DNA from: Alkalispirillum mobile
GTDB taxonomy: Bacteria; Pseudomonadota; Gammaproteobacteria; Nitrococcales; Halorhodospiraceae
Assembly (NCBI RefSeq): GCF_003664325.1
Contig: NZ_RCDA01000005.1
Location: 62,001-126,000, forward strand
Direction of reading: 5' to 3'
Length of the DNA stretch: 64,000 nucleotides
Below are positions 29,647 through 38,548 of this stretch, one piece after another; the stretch's first letter is position 1, and each line of letters starts with the position of its first letter. A program made the position numbers and the translations under genes. Below the pieces are notes generated by a model, which did not search any database, had not been told where the DNA came from, and saw nothing but the letters and a program-made list of their open reading frames with translations.

Positions 29647-30234
29647 ATGGCAAAACGTTTTTCGATCCTCGCCTTAGCGCTCTCGTTGCCACTGCTGGCG
29701 TGGCCACTCGCCGGCCACGCCGGGCCGCCGGACCATGCTGGCGGTCCACCCGGACACGCAGGCCAAGGCGCCGGTCCGTCGGGCCCGCCGGGTCAGAGCG
29801 GCACCCAGCGGGGTGAGCGTGACGAGCGGCACGGCCGGAGCGAGGAGCGGCGGGAATCCGGCCGGTTCTCCGACCGTGAGCGCGACATCATCCGCGAGTG
29901 GCTGGGCGAGCGGCGCGAGGGGGAACAGGCCCGGGGCGATCAGGAACGGCCCCAGACCCCGGGCCGGTCCGGCGGGCAGCGCAGCCTGCCGCCCGGCCTG
30001 CAGATGCGGCTGGAGCGAGGCGGCGACCTACCCCCGGGCTGGCAGCGGAAGGTCGAGCGCGGGGAGGTGATCGACAGCGAACTCATCCGCCAGGCGCGGG
30101 TCTCGCAGGATCTCCGCCGACGCTTGCCCCGTCAGGCGGAGGACACGCAGATCGTGGAACTGGAGGACCAGGTGGTCCTCGTTGAGGAGACCACCGGCCT
30201 GGTACTGGACGTGCTGGACATCCTGTTGGAGTGA
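29647..30234 (+). CDS. CigR-like exported protein
   Basis: A 195-aa secreted protein. Residues 1-25 form a signal peptide (G-H-A-G cleavage). Residues ~26-110 are Gly/Pro/His then Arg/Glu-rich and probably disordered. The C-terminal domain has L-P-P-G-L-Q and L-P-P-G-W-Q-R-K-V repeats and ends I-L-L-E, the pattern of the CigR/RcnB-like family. In Salmonella CigR is an anti-virulence effector and RcnB affects metal homeostasis; neither role can be transferred here. Confidence 0.75.
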   Translation: MAKRFSILALALSLPLLAWPLAGHAGPPDHAGGPPGHAGQGAGPSGPPGQSGTQRGERDERHGRSEERRESGRFSDRERDIIREWLGERREGEQARGDQERPQTPGRSGGQRSLPPGLQMRLERGGDLPPGWQRKVERGEVIDSELIRQARVSQDLRRRLPRQAEDTQIVELEDQVVLVEETTGLVLDVLDILLE

Positions 30235-30277
30235 GCCTGAATGGCCGGACCGGGGCCGGTCCGGCCAGGCGACAACC

Positions 30278-30667
30278 TCAGCCGTGGCAGTCGTACCCCA
30301 GGGCCTCCAGCCCCTCCTCCATGTAGTCGGGGGCCAGCGGCGTGGACAGCAGATACTCGCCAGTGCGCGGCGTCCACCCCTGCTGGGCGGCGGCCCGGGC
30401 ACCGGACCAGTCGTCCGCCTCGAAATCGCCGCGCCCCAGCCACATGAGCGCCACCAGTTCCATCTGCTGGTCCGGCTCCAGGTCGGCCACGGTCTCCACG
30501 CACTCCTGGTAGGTCATGTCATCGGCGTGGCCGGCCAGCACCTGCATGGCCCAGTCCTCGCTGTAGCTGGCAGGCCCATCGTCGGGGATAACCACATCCT
30601 CTTGGGCCTGGAACTCCCGGATCTTCTGGACGAGTTCGCAGACCAGATCGGGGTTGACGTTCAGCAT
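30278..30667 (-). CDS. DUF3775-family protein
   Basis: A 129-aa cytosolic protein of unknown function that begins L-N-V-N-P-D-L-V and contains the E-D-D/E-E-D-W acidic segments and W-L-G-R-G-D-F motif of DUF3775. It is acidic and has no signal peptide. A strong GAGGAGG ribosome-binding site fixes the ATG at 30667; the in-frame extension upstream to 31000 is antisense to the FAD gene and is not real. Confidence 0.85.
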   Translation of the reverse strand: MLNVNPDLVCELVQKIREFQAQEDVVIPDDGPASYSEDWAMQVLAGHADDMTYQECVETVADLEPDQQMELVALMWLGRGDFEADDWSGARAAAQQGWTPRTGEYLLSTPLAPDYMEEGLEALGYDCHG

Positions 30668-30824
30668 GGCGCCCTCCTCGGCGGCCCTCGGCCTGCCCTG
30701 TTGTCCAAGCGGTAATACCAGCCTACCGCAGCACACGCCCCTTGCAAGCAGGTTACACTGGGCGTTTGGTGGGCGCGTGCTGGCATCCGGCGCGATCTCA
30801 AAACCGGCGGGCGAGGGTACAGGG

Positions 30825-31802
30825 TTGCAAGAGGATATTTTGGTGATCGGCGCAGGCATTGCCGGTCTGGCCTGCGCGCAGGCGCTGAAAGCGGGCGGCA
30901 TGAACCCCCTCGTCGTGGACAAGGCGCGGGGCCCGGGCGGCAGGATGACCACCCGCCGGCGCGACGGCTGGCAGGCCGACCTGGGAGCGCAGTACTTCAC
31001 CGCCCGCGAGCCCGCCTTCCGGGCACAGGTGGCGGCGTGGGCACACGCCGGGCACTGCGACCGCTGGCCCGACCAGCCGGTCTATCTCGAAGGGCGTCGC
31101 GGCACGCCGGTGGCCGACGGCCAGGAACGCTGGGTGGGCCGGCCGCGGATGAGCGCCATCACCCGCGCCCTGAGCGCAGAACTGCCCCTGCGCACCGAGC
31201 GCCGGGTCACCGGGCTGGTCCCGACCGACCGGGGTTGGGTGGCGGAGTTTGCCGACGGCGACCGGTCAGGCGACATGCCCCGCGTGGTCGTCGCGGTCCC
31301 CGCCCCACAGGCGGCCGCGCTGTTGCCAGAAGGCGCGAACACGCTGCACGCGGCCCTGGAGCCGGTCCGGATGACACCCTGCTGGACGGTGATCGCGCAC
31401 TTCCCGCAGCCCCTGGCGTTGGGATACCACGCCGCCTTCGTCCGGGACGATGGCCCACTGCGCTGGATTGCCCGGGACAGTGACAAACCGGGCCGGCCGC
31501 CGGGAGAGACCTGGGTGCTGCATGCCTGGGCGGACTGGAGTCAGGACCACCTGGAGCTGCCCGGGGAACGGGTCGCCTGGACACTGCTCGATGCATTCGC
31601 GCAGGTCACCGGGGCAGCACACCGCCCTGCCGGGTACCAGGCACACCGCTGGCGCTACGCCGCCAGCGCACGGCCGCTGGACGCTGGTTACCTGCTGGAC
31701 CGCGAGGCGGGCCTGGGGCTTTGCGGCGACTGGTGCGCCGGAGACCGGGTGGAGGGCGCCTGGCTCAGCGGGCACCGTCTGGGCCAGGCCATCACGGGAT
31801 AG
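30825..31802 (+). CDS. FAD-dependent amine-oxidase-like oxidoreductase (COG3380)
   Basis: A 325-aa flavoprotein of the renalase-like group. The dinucleotide motif is G-A-G-I-A-G-L-A at the N-terminus; the G-G-R-M-T-T-R and Q-Y-F-T-A segments follow, and the terminal FAD motif is G-D-W-C-A-G-D-R-V-E-G-A. Substrate unknown. The start is uncertain: a TTG at 30825 behind GCGAGGG places the Rossmann motif at the expected position; a GTG at 30777 is the alternative. Confidence 0.85.
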   Translation: MQEDILVIGAGIAGLACAQALKAGGMNPLVVDKARGPGGRMTTRRRDGWQADLGAQYFTAREPAFRAQVAAWAHAGHCDRWPDQPVYLEGRRGTPVADGQERWVGRPRMSAITRALSAELPLRTERRVTGLVPTDRGWVAEFADGDRSGDMPRVVVAVPAPQAAALLPEGANTLHAALEPVRMTPCWTVIAHFPQPLALGYHAAFVRDDGPLRWIARDSDKPGRPPGETWVLHAWADWSQDHLELPGERVAWTLLDAFAQVTGAAHRPAGYQAHRWRYAASARPLDAGYLLDREAGLGLCGDWCAGDRVEGAWLSGHRLGQAITG

Positions 31803-31817
31803 GCCGCCCGCCGCCGA

Positions 31818-32471
31818 TCAGGCGACGGCGGCATCTCCCACGAAGGGGTTGGTCCGGCGCTCTTCGCCAAAGGTGCTGGCAGGGCCGTGCCCCGGCACGA
31901 AGGTCACGTCGTCCCCCAGCGGGAAGAGCTTCTCGCGGATGGAACGGACGAGGGTGTCGTGATCCCCGCCCGGGAAGTCCGAACGGCCGATGGCACCCTG
32001 GAACAGCAGGTCGCCGGTGAGCGCGTAGCGGCTCTCCGGGTCGAAGAAGGCAACATGGCCCGGAGTATGCCCCGGCACCAGCACCACCTGCAGGCGCACA
32101 TCCCCCACGTCGATCGATTCACCGTCTTCCACCCAGCGGTCGGGCTCGAACCCCGGTGCCGGCGGGTAGCCGAACAGCTTGGCCTGCTTGTCCAGTTGCG
32201 CCAGGACCGGGCGGTCGTCCTCGTGGGGCCCGATCACCGGCACCTGCAGCCGATCCGACATCTCCTTCACGCCGGCCACGTGATCAATGTGACCGTGGGT
32301 GACCAGGATGGACTCCACGGTCAGGCCCAGGTCATCCACCTCGGCCAACACCTTGTCCACGTCGCTGCCGGAACCACCCGGGTCCACCACCGCGGCACGC
32401 TGCGTCCGCTCACAGGCCACCACCACGCAGTTTTCCTGATAGGACGCCACCGGAATTACATAGAGTTTCAT
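31818..32471 (-). CDS. Metallo-beta-lactamase-fold hydrolase (glyoxalase II/YcbL-like)
   Basis: A 217-aa enzyme with the full dinuclear metal set: T-H-G-H-I-D-H near residue 60, a further His in G-H-T-P-G-H, Asp in L-T-G-D-L-L-F and a C-terminal P-G-H-G-P. The length and the G-A-I-G-R-S-D-F-P-G-G motif fit the YcbL type II glyoxalase group, which hydrolyses S-D-lactoylglutathione or related thioesters. Convergent with the FAD gene, 15 bp apart. Confidence 0.92.
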   Translation of the reverse strand: MKLYVIPVASYQENCVVVACERTQRAAVVDPGGSGSDVDKVLAEVDDLGLTVESILVTHGHIDHVAGVKEMSDRLQVPVIGPHEDDRPVLAQLDKQAKLFGYPPAPGFEPDRWVEDGESIDVGDVRLQVVLVPGHTPGHVAFFDPESRYALTGDLLFQGAIGRSDFPGGDHDTLVRSIREKLFPLGDDVTFVPGHGPASTFGEERRTNPFVGDAAVA

Positions 32472-32581
32472 GAGACCGCCCCGTTTCTCGGCTCTTTCTA
32501 TCTGGATTAATTCTAAACTATAGCACAGCTGCCCCAGCGCTGGCAGTATACTGCCCTGTCCATTGGCGCTGGAGGTACGAA

Positions 32582-35500
32582 ATGTCGCGCGACCGCATCC
32601 GGGTACGGGGTGCCCGCCAGAACAACCTGCGCGGGTTCGACCTGGACATCCCCCTGGGCGAGTTGGTGGTGGTCACCGGGGTCTCCGGCTCCGGCAAGTC
32701 CTCGCTGGCCTTCGATACCGTCTACGCCGAAGGCCAGCGGCGCTACGTGGAGACCTTCTCCCCCTACGCGCGGCAGTTCCTGGACCGCATGGACCGCCCG
32801 GCGGTGGACCGCATCGACGGCGTGCTGCCCGCCATCGCCATCGACCAGACCAACCCGGTGCGCACCTCCCGCTCCACCGTGGGCACCATGACGGAGCTGA
32901 ACGACCACCTGAAACTGCTCTTCGCCCGCACCGCGCAACTCTACTGCGGCGGCTGCGGCAAGCGGGTCCAGCGGGACACGCCCGAAGGCGTGGCCGCCCG
33001 CCTGCTGGCCAGCCACGGCGGAGAGCGGGCCATGGTCACCGCCCGGGTGGCCATCCCGAAGAAATCCAGCGCCGCGACCCTGCGTGAGCTGCTGACCGGC
33101 CAGGGCTTCACCCGCATCCACGCCGAGACCAGGACCCACCTGGAGGTGGTCACCGACCGCATCCGCCTGGTCGACGACCGCCGCGACCGGCTGGTGGAGG
33201 CGCTGGAGTCGGGCCTGAAACTGGGTCAGGGCCACGTCCAGGTGCGCCTGCTCGACGAGCAGCGCGAGCCCGGCGAGCCCCTGCGCTACTCCGCCGACCT
33301 CCACTGCGCCGACTGCGACATCCACTACGAGGAACCCACCCCCGGCCTCTTCTCCTTCAACTCCCCCGTGGGCGCCTGCGAGACCTGCCGGGGCTTTGGC
33401 CGGGTCATGGGCATCGACTACCGGCTGGTGATCCCGGACGAATCCCTCAGCCTGGAACAGGGCGCCATCAAGCCCTTCCAGTCCGGCCGCTCCGCCGAGT
33501 GCCAGGACGACCTGCTCTTCCACGCCCGTCGCCGGGGCGTGGCCACCGACATCCCCTTCCGGGACCTGCCCGAGGACGACCGGCGGTGGATCATCGAGGG
33601 GGAAGGCAAGTTCAACGGTCGCAAGTGGTACGGCATCGACGGCTACTTCAACTACCTGGAGCGCAAGAGCTACAAGATGCACGTGCGGGTGCTGCTGAGC
33701 CGCTACCGCAGCTACGACCCCTGCCCGGATTGCCACGGCGCCCGCCTCAAGCCCGCCGCCCTGCTCTGGCGCATCGGCAGCCACGAGGACAGCGACGCCG
33801 TCATCGACCGCGCCGCCCGGCAGCGGCCCCACGGCGCCACCCTGCCCGAGCACGCCTTCCACGGCCTGCCCGGGCTGCACCTGCACGACCTGCTGACCCT
33901 GCCGTTGGACCGCTGCGCCCGATTCTTCGAGCAAATCCATTTGCCCGCTCCCCTGGACGAGGCGGCGGAGATCCTGCTGGAGGGCATCCACAACCGGCTC
34001 GCCTACCTCAACACCGTCGGCCTGGGTTATCTCACCCTGGACCGCCAGTCCCGCACCCTCTCCGGCGGCGAAGTCCAGCGCATCAACCTCACCACCGCCC
34101 TGGGCACCGCCCTGGTCAATACCCTTTTCGTGCTGGACGAGCCCTCCATCGGCCTCCACCCCCGGGACATCGACCGCATCGTTACGGTGATGCACCGGCT
34201 GCGTGACGCCGGCAACTCCCTGCTCGTCGTGGAGCACGACCCGGCCGTCATGCAGGCCGCCGACCGCATCATCGACATCGGCCCCGGCCCGGGCGAGCGC
34301 GGCGGCCAGGTCATCTTCAACGGCACCCCGGCCGAACTGCTGCGCACTGAAGACTCCCTCACCGCGGACTACCTCACCGGAAGGAAACGGGTGGTCGAGG
34401 GCGTGCTTACAGGCGGAGCCGAGCACGCGGACGCCGACGGGTCTGGTGCGTGTTCCGGGCGGAACCGTAGCGGAGCGCGGGTGGAGGGCAGCACCTCGGA
34501 CCATGAAGGGTCTGGAGGTGTTGGCGGCCGGGTTCGTAGTGGAGCGCGGACGCAGGACGGAGAAGGCCCGCAGGGTGGCCGCATGGATCCGGAAACCCCA
34601 AGAATCACCATCCAGGGCGCCACCGAACACAACCTGAAAGCCCTGACCGTGGACATCCCCGTCCATCCGGGCCTGGTCTGCCTCACCGGCGTCTCCGGCT
34701 CCGGCAAATCCACCCTCATGCGCGACATACTCTACAACGAGCTGTCCCGCTGCAAAGGCCACCCCGGCGACCCGTCCGGCGCCTTCGAGGCCCTCACCGG
34801 CGACGAACACATCGACGACGTGGTGCTGGTGGACCAGTCCCCCATCGGCAAGACCACCCGCTCCAACCCCGCCAGCTACACCGGCGCCTTCGAGCCGATC
34901 CGCAAGGCCTACGCCGCCGAACCGCTGGCCAAGGAGCGCAAATACACCCCCGGTGTGTTCAGCTTCAACTCCGGCAAGGGCCGCTGCCCCACCTGCGGCG
35001 GCAACGGCTTCGAGCACGTGGAGATGCAATTCCTCTCCGACGTGTACCTGCGCTGTGCCGACTGCGACGGCCGCCGCTACCGCCCGGAGATCCTGGAGAT
35101 CCAGCGCCTGCCCGACCCCGGCGCCGACCTGGGTACCACCGCCGATGGCCCCAAGAACATCGCGGAGGTCCTCGACCTGACCGTGGACCAGGCCGCCGAA
35201 TTCTTCCGCGAAACCCCGGCGGTACTGAAGAGCCTCGAACCCCTGCAGGCGGTGGGGCTCGGCTACCTCAAACTGGGCCAACCGGTACCCACCCTCTCCG
35301 GCGGCGAGGCCCAGCGCCTGAAGCTGGCCGGCCACCTGGCCAAGACCAGCGGCCGGCGCAAGCAGCGCCAGCGCCTCCTGTTCCTCTTCGATGAACCCAC
35401 CACCGGGCTGCACTTTCAGGACGTGGCGGTGCTCCTGAGTGCCTTCCGCCGGCTACAGGACGAGGGCCACGCCCTGCTGGTCATCGAACATAACCTGGAC

Positions 35501-38473
35501 GTGATGCTGGCGGCGGACTGGCTCATCGACCTGGGGCCGGAAGGGGGCGACCAGGGGGGCCGACTGCTCTGCACCGGCACGCCGCGGCAGGTCATGGAGC
35601 GGGCGGAGGTGTCCCATACCGGGCGGGCACTGGCCGACTACGTCCGGGAACTGGCGCGGCTGCGGACCGGTGCGGGCGCCTCCCCTGGCGCAGCGACAGA
35701 AGCCATCGGGGCTTCGACCGGGCAGACCGGGGACACACCCGGATCGGGGGCACAGCAGTACATCGATATCCACCATGCGCGGGAACACAACCTGAAGGGC
35801 GTGGACATCCGTATCCCCCGCAACCGGCTCACCGTCATCACCGGCCTGTCCGGCTCCGGGAAGTCCACCGTGGCCTTCGACATCCTCTTCAACGAGGGCC
35901 AACGCCGCTACCTGGAATCGCTCAACGCCTACGCCCGCCAGTTCGTGCAACCGGCGGCACGCCCCGACGTGGACAGCGTCGAGGGCATCCCGCCCACGGT
36001 GGCCATCGAACAGCGCACCAGCCGGGGCGGGCGCAAGAGCACCGTCGCCACGCTGACCGAAGTACACCACTTCCTGCGCCTGCTCTACGTCCGCCTGGGC
36101 ACCTGGCACTGCCCCGCCTGCCGGGTACCGATCCAGGCCCAGACCGCCGAGGCCATCCACGCCCAACTGCTGCGCGAGCACCGGGGCGAAACCCTGCACC
36201 TGCTGGCCCCCATGGTCAGCGGGCGCAAGGGTATCTACAAAGAGCTGGCCCGCTGGGCCGCGGGCAAGGGCTACGCCAGCCTGCACGTGGACGGCGCCTT
36301 TTTGCCCACCGCGGACTGGCCCAAACTGGATCGCTACCGGGAACACGACATCGACCTGCCCGTGGCGGACCTGCGCATTGAACCGGAAAATGCCCAGCCC
36401 CTGCGCCGGGCCATCGAGCTGGCCCTGGAACACGGCAAGGGCGTACTGCGCATCCGCACCCCCGACGGCGCCCTGACCACCCTCTCCACCGAGCGCGCCT
36501 GTCCGAGCTGCCAGCGCAGCTTCGACGAACCGGACCCGCGCCTTTTCTCCTACAACAGCCCCCACGGCTGGTGCCACACCTGTTACGGCACCGGCGAAGT
36601 GCTGGAGGGCTTCAGTGACGAGGATACCGGCAAGGAACACCACTGGCGGGAGACAGAGAGCGACGAAGACGCCCTCCCCGTCCCCTGCCCCACCTGCGAC
36701 GGCGCCCGCCTCAACGCCGAGGCCCGCGCCGTCACCTTCCAGGACCGCACCCTGCCCGGGCTCTCCGCCCTCACCGTTCACGAGGCCCGGGCCTGGTTCG
36801 CAGACCTGATGGCCAGCCGGCAACTCACCGATAACCCACTGGAAGCCGACCCACCGAAACCCGAAGCACCGGATCATGGCGCTCAAGGGCTTATGGCCCT
36901 CACCCACCGCGAGGCCACCATCGCCCGCGACGTCCTCCCGGAGATCCACAACCGGCTGCGCTTTCTGGAAGACGTGGGCCTCGGCTACCTGAGCCTCGAC
37001 CGCGCCGCCCCCACCCTCTCTGGCGGCGAAGCCCAGCGCATCCGCCTGGCCGCCCAACTGGGCTCCAACCTGCAGGGCGTCTGCTACGTCATGGACGAAC
37101 CCACCATCGGCCTCCACCCCCGGGACAACCGCCTGCTGCTGGACGTCCTCGGCCGCCTCGAAGGCAAGGGCAACACCATCGTCGTCGTCGAACACGACGA
37201 AGACACCATCCGCCGCGCCGAACACGTCATCGACCTGGGCCCCGGCGCCGGCATCAACGGCGGGCGCGTCGTTGCCGCCGGCACCGTCGACGAATTGCTG
37301 GACCATCCCAGCTCCATTACCGGCCGTTACCTGCGCCAGCCCCTGCCCCACCCGCTCCTGGGCGAACGGCGCCCCGTGCAGTTGCCGGACGCCCCCGGCG
37401 CAGCCGTGCCGCCACCACCCGGGAACGCCCCGGAGGCCCCACACGCCACCCTCGCCCTGCGCTCACCCACCCTGCACAACCTCAAGGGCGAGGACCTGCA
37501 CCTGCCCCTGGGCCGCCTGGTGGTGGTCACCGGCGTCTCCGGGTCCGGCAAATCCTCCCTGATCCGCGGCGTGCTCAAGCCCGCGCTGAAACGGCAGTTG
37601 GCTCACCGCCGCCAGGACACCGCGCCGGACCTGCCCCACTGCAGCGGGCTGGAGGGTTGGCAGACCATCGACCGGGTGCTGGAGGTAGACCAAACCCCCA
37701 TCGGCAAAACCCCGCGCTCCTGCCCCGCCACCTATATCGGCTTCTGGGACGACATCCGCAAGCTCTACGCCGGCACCCAGGAGGCGAGTCTGCGCGGCTA
37801 CGGCCCGGGCCGCTTCTCCTTCAACACCAAGGACGGCCGCTGCCCGGACTGCGACGGTCAGGGCGTGCGCCGGGTGGAGATGAACTTTCTTCCCGACGTG
37901 GCCGTCCCCTGCGAGACCTGCCACGGGCTGCGGTTCACCCGCGAGACCCTGGCCGTGGAGTGGAAGGGCCGGCACATCGGCGATGTGCTGAACATGAGCG
38001 TCGAGGAGGCGGAGGCGTTCTTCGCCGCCCAGCCCCGCATCCACCACCCCCTGACCCTGCTCAACGCCGTGGGGCTTGGCTACCTCACCCTCGGCCAGCC
38101 CAGTCCCACGCTATCCGGCGGCGAGGCCCAGCGCATCAAGCTGGTCACCGAACTGGCCAAGGCGCGCCCCGACCTGCGCGCCCAGCGCACCCCACACACC
38201 CTCTACGTGCTGGACGAACCCACCGTGGGCCTGCACATGGCCGACGTGGAACGGCTCATCGAGGCCCTGCAACGGCTGGTGGACGCCGGCCACACCGTGG
38301 TAGTCATCGAACACAACCTGGACCTGATCGCCGAGGCGGACTGGGTGGTGGACATCGGCCCCGAGGGGGGCGATGCCGGAGGCCGAATCGTTGCCTGCGG
38401 GGCGCCGGAGCAGGTGGCGGCGAGCGCGACCGAGACGGGCCGGTACTTGGGGGAGTTGCTGGGGCGGGGCTGA
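32582..38473 (+). CDS. uvrA: Tandem (double-length) UvrA excinuclease subunit
   Basis: A 1963-aa protein, twice the length of E. coli UvrA (940), made of two complete UvrA modules in one frame. Four ABC sites are intact: Walker A at about residues 33-41, 703, 1087 and 1651; signature L-S-G-G-E at about 493, 906, 1480 and 1844. Zinc-finger pairs (C-x2-C) recur in both halves. UvrA finds bulky lesions and loads UvrB; normally two subunits dimerise, so this chain could fold as a covalent dimer. The UvrB-binding region is shortened in module 1 and fuller in module 2. Gly/Ser-rich linkers lie at about 600-670 and 1020-1058. Tandem UvrA is known from chlamydiae. Confidence 0.95.
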   Translation: MSRDRIRVRGARQNNLRGFDLDIPLGELVVVTGVSGSGKSSLAFDTVYAEGQRRYVETFSPYARQFLDRMDRPAVDRIDGVLPAIAIDQTNPVRTSRSTVGTMTELNDHLKLLFARTAQLYCGGCGKRVQRDTPEGVAARLLASHGGERAMVTARVAIPKKSSAATLRELLTGQGFTRIHAETRTHLEVVTDRIRLVDDRRDRLVEALESGLKLGQGHVQVRLLDEQREPGEPLRYSADLHCADCDIHYEEPTPGLFSFNSPVGACETCRGFGRVMGIDYRLVIPDESLSLEQGAIKPFQSGRSAECQDDLLFHARRRGVATDIPFRDLPEDDRRWIIEGEGKFNGRKWYGIDGYFNYLERKSYKMHVRVLLSRYRSYDPCPDCHGARLKPAALLWRIGSHEDSDAVIDRAARQRPHGATLPEHAFHGLPGLHLHDLLTLPLDRCARFFEQIHLPAPLDEAAEILLEGIHNRLAYLNTVGLGYLTLDRQSRTLSGGEVQRINLTTALGTALVNTLFVLDEPSIGLHPRDIDRIVTVMHRLRDAGNSLLVVEHDPAVMQAADRIIDIGPGPGERGGQVIFNGTPAELLRTEDSLTADYLTGRKRVVEGVLTGGAEHADADGSGACSGRNRSGARVEGSTSDHEGSGGVGGRVRSGARTQDGEGPQGGRMDPETPRITIQGATEHNLKALTVDIPVHPGLVCLTGVSGSGKSTLMRDILYNELSRCKGHPGDPSGAFEALTGDEHIDDVVLVDQSPIGKTTRSNPASYTGAFEPIRKAYAAEPLAKERKYTPGVFSFNSGKGRCPTCGGNGFEHVEMQFLSDVYLRCADCDGRRYRPEILEIQRLPDPGADLGTTADGPKNIAEVLDLTVDQAAEFFRETPAVLKSLEPLQAVGLGYLKLGQPVPTLSGGEAQRLKLAGHLAKTSGRRKQRQRLLFLFDEPTTGLHFQDVAVLLSAFRRLQDEGHALLVIEHNLDVMLAADWLIDLGPEGGDQGGRLLCTGTPRQVMERAEVSHTGRALADYVRELARLRTGAGASPGAATEAIGASTGQTGDTPGSGAQQYIDIHHAREHNLKGVDIRIPRNRLTVITGLSGSGKSTVAFDILFNEGQRRYLESLNAYARQFVQPAARPDVDSVEGIPPTVAIEQRTSRGGRKSTVATLTEVHHFLRLLYVRLGTWHCPACRVPIQAQTAEAIHAQLLREHRGETLHLLAPMVSGRKGIYKELARWAAGKGYASLHVDGAFLPTADWPKLDRYREHDIDLPVADLRIEPENAQPLRRAIELALEHGKGVLRIRTPDGALTTLSTERACPSCQRSFDEPDPRLFSYNSPHGWCHTCYGTGEVLEGFSDEDTGKEHHWRETESDEDALPVPCPTCDGARLNAEARAVTFQDRTLPGLSALTVHEARAWFADLMASRQLTDNPLEADPPKPEAPDHGAQGLMALTHREATIARDVLPEIHNRLRFLEDVGLGYLSLDRAAPTLSGGEAQRIRLAAQLGSNLQGVCYVMDEPTIGLHPRDNRLLLDVLGRLEGKGNTIVVVEHDEDTIRRAEHVIDLGPGAGINGGRVVAAGTVDELLDHPSSITGRYLRQPLPHPLLGERRPVQLPDAPGAAVPPPPGNAPEAPHATLALRSPTLHNLKGEDLHLPLGRLVVVTGVSGSGKSSLIRGVLKPALKRQLAHRRQDTAPDLPHCSGLEGWQTIDRVLEVDQTPIGKTPRSCPATYIGFWDDIRKLYAGTQEASLRGYGPGRFSFNTKDGRCPDCDGQGVRRVEMNFLPDVAVPCETCHGLRFTRETLAVEWKGRHIGDVLNMSVEEAEAFFAAQPRIHHPLTLLNAVGLGYLTLGQPSPTLSGGEAQRIKLVTELAKARPDLRAQRTPHTLYVLDEPTVGLHMADVERLIEALQRLVDAGHTVVVIEHNLDLIAEADWVVDIGPEGGDAGGRIVACGAPEQVAASATETGRYLGELLGRG
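34438..34555 (+). repeat. Imperfect 69-bp tandem duplication inside uvrA
   Basis: Two copies begin at 34438 and 34507. Each contains GGGTCTGG near its start and a GTAG-C/T-GGAGCGCGG core near position 30. They encode related 23-residue units (G-S-G-A-C-S-G-R-N-R-S-G-A-R and G-S-G-G-V-G-G-R-V-R-S-G-A-R) in the linker before the second ATPase domain of module 1. The reading frame is kept. The 3' part of the second copy has diverged. Confidence 0.6.
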
Positions 38474-38479
38474 ACGAAC

Positions 38480-38502
38480 AGCGCCCGGCGATGCCGGGCG
38501 CT
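38480..38502. terminator. Hairpin between convergent uvrA and lpxC
   Basis: AGCGCCCGGC and GCCGGGCGCT pair perfectly (10 bp) around the loop GAT, beginning 6 nt after the uvrA stop. No T tract follows on either strand. Its place between convergent genes suggests a bidirectional terminator. Confidence 0.55.
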
Positions 38503-38517
38503 GGATCGGGACCGGAG

Positions 38518-38543
38518 GGTGGCCGGCGCGATGCCGGACCACC
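38518..38543. terminator. Second hairpin between convergent uvrA and lpxC
   Basis: GGTGGCCGGC pairs with GCCGGACCACC with one bulged base and a GCGAT loop, 5 nt before the lpxC stop codon. It shares a CGGC-GAT-GCCGG core with the hairpin 16 nt away, so the pair may be related copies. Confidence 0.5.
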
Positions 38544-38548
38544 GGGGA

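Noticed and set aside
32513-37444. Very long open frames antisense to uvrA (966 and 663 codons)
   Set aside because: They mirror the uvrA codons in a high-GC3 gene, are rich in Gly, Ala, Val, Asp and His, carry no recognisable domain and interrupt no conserved part of uvrA.
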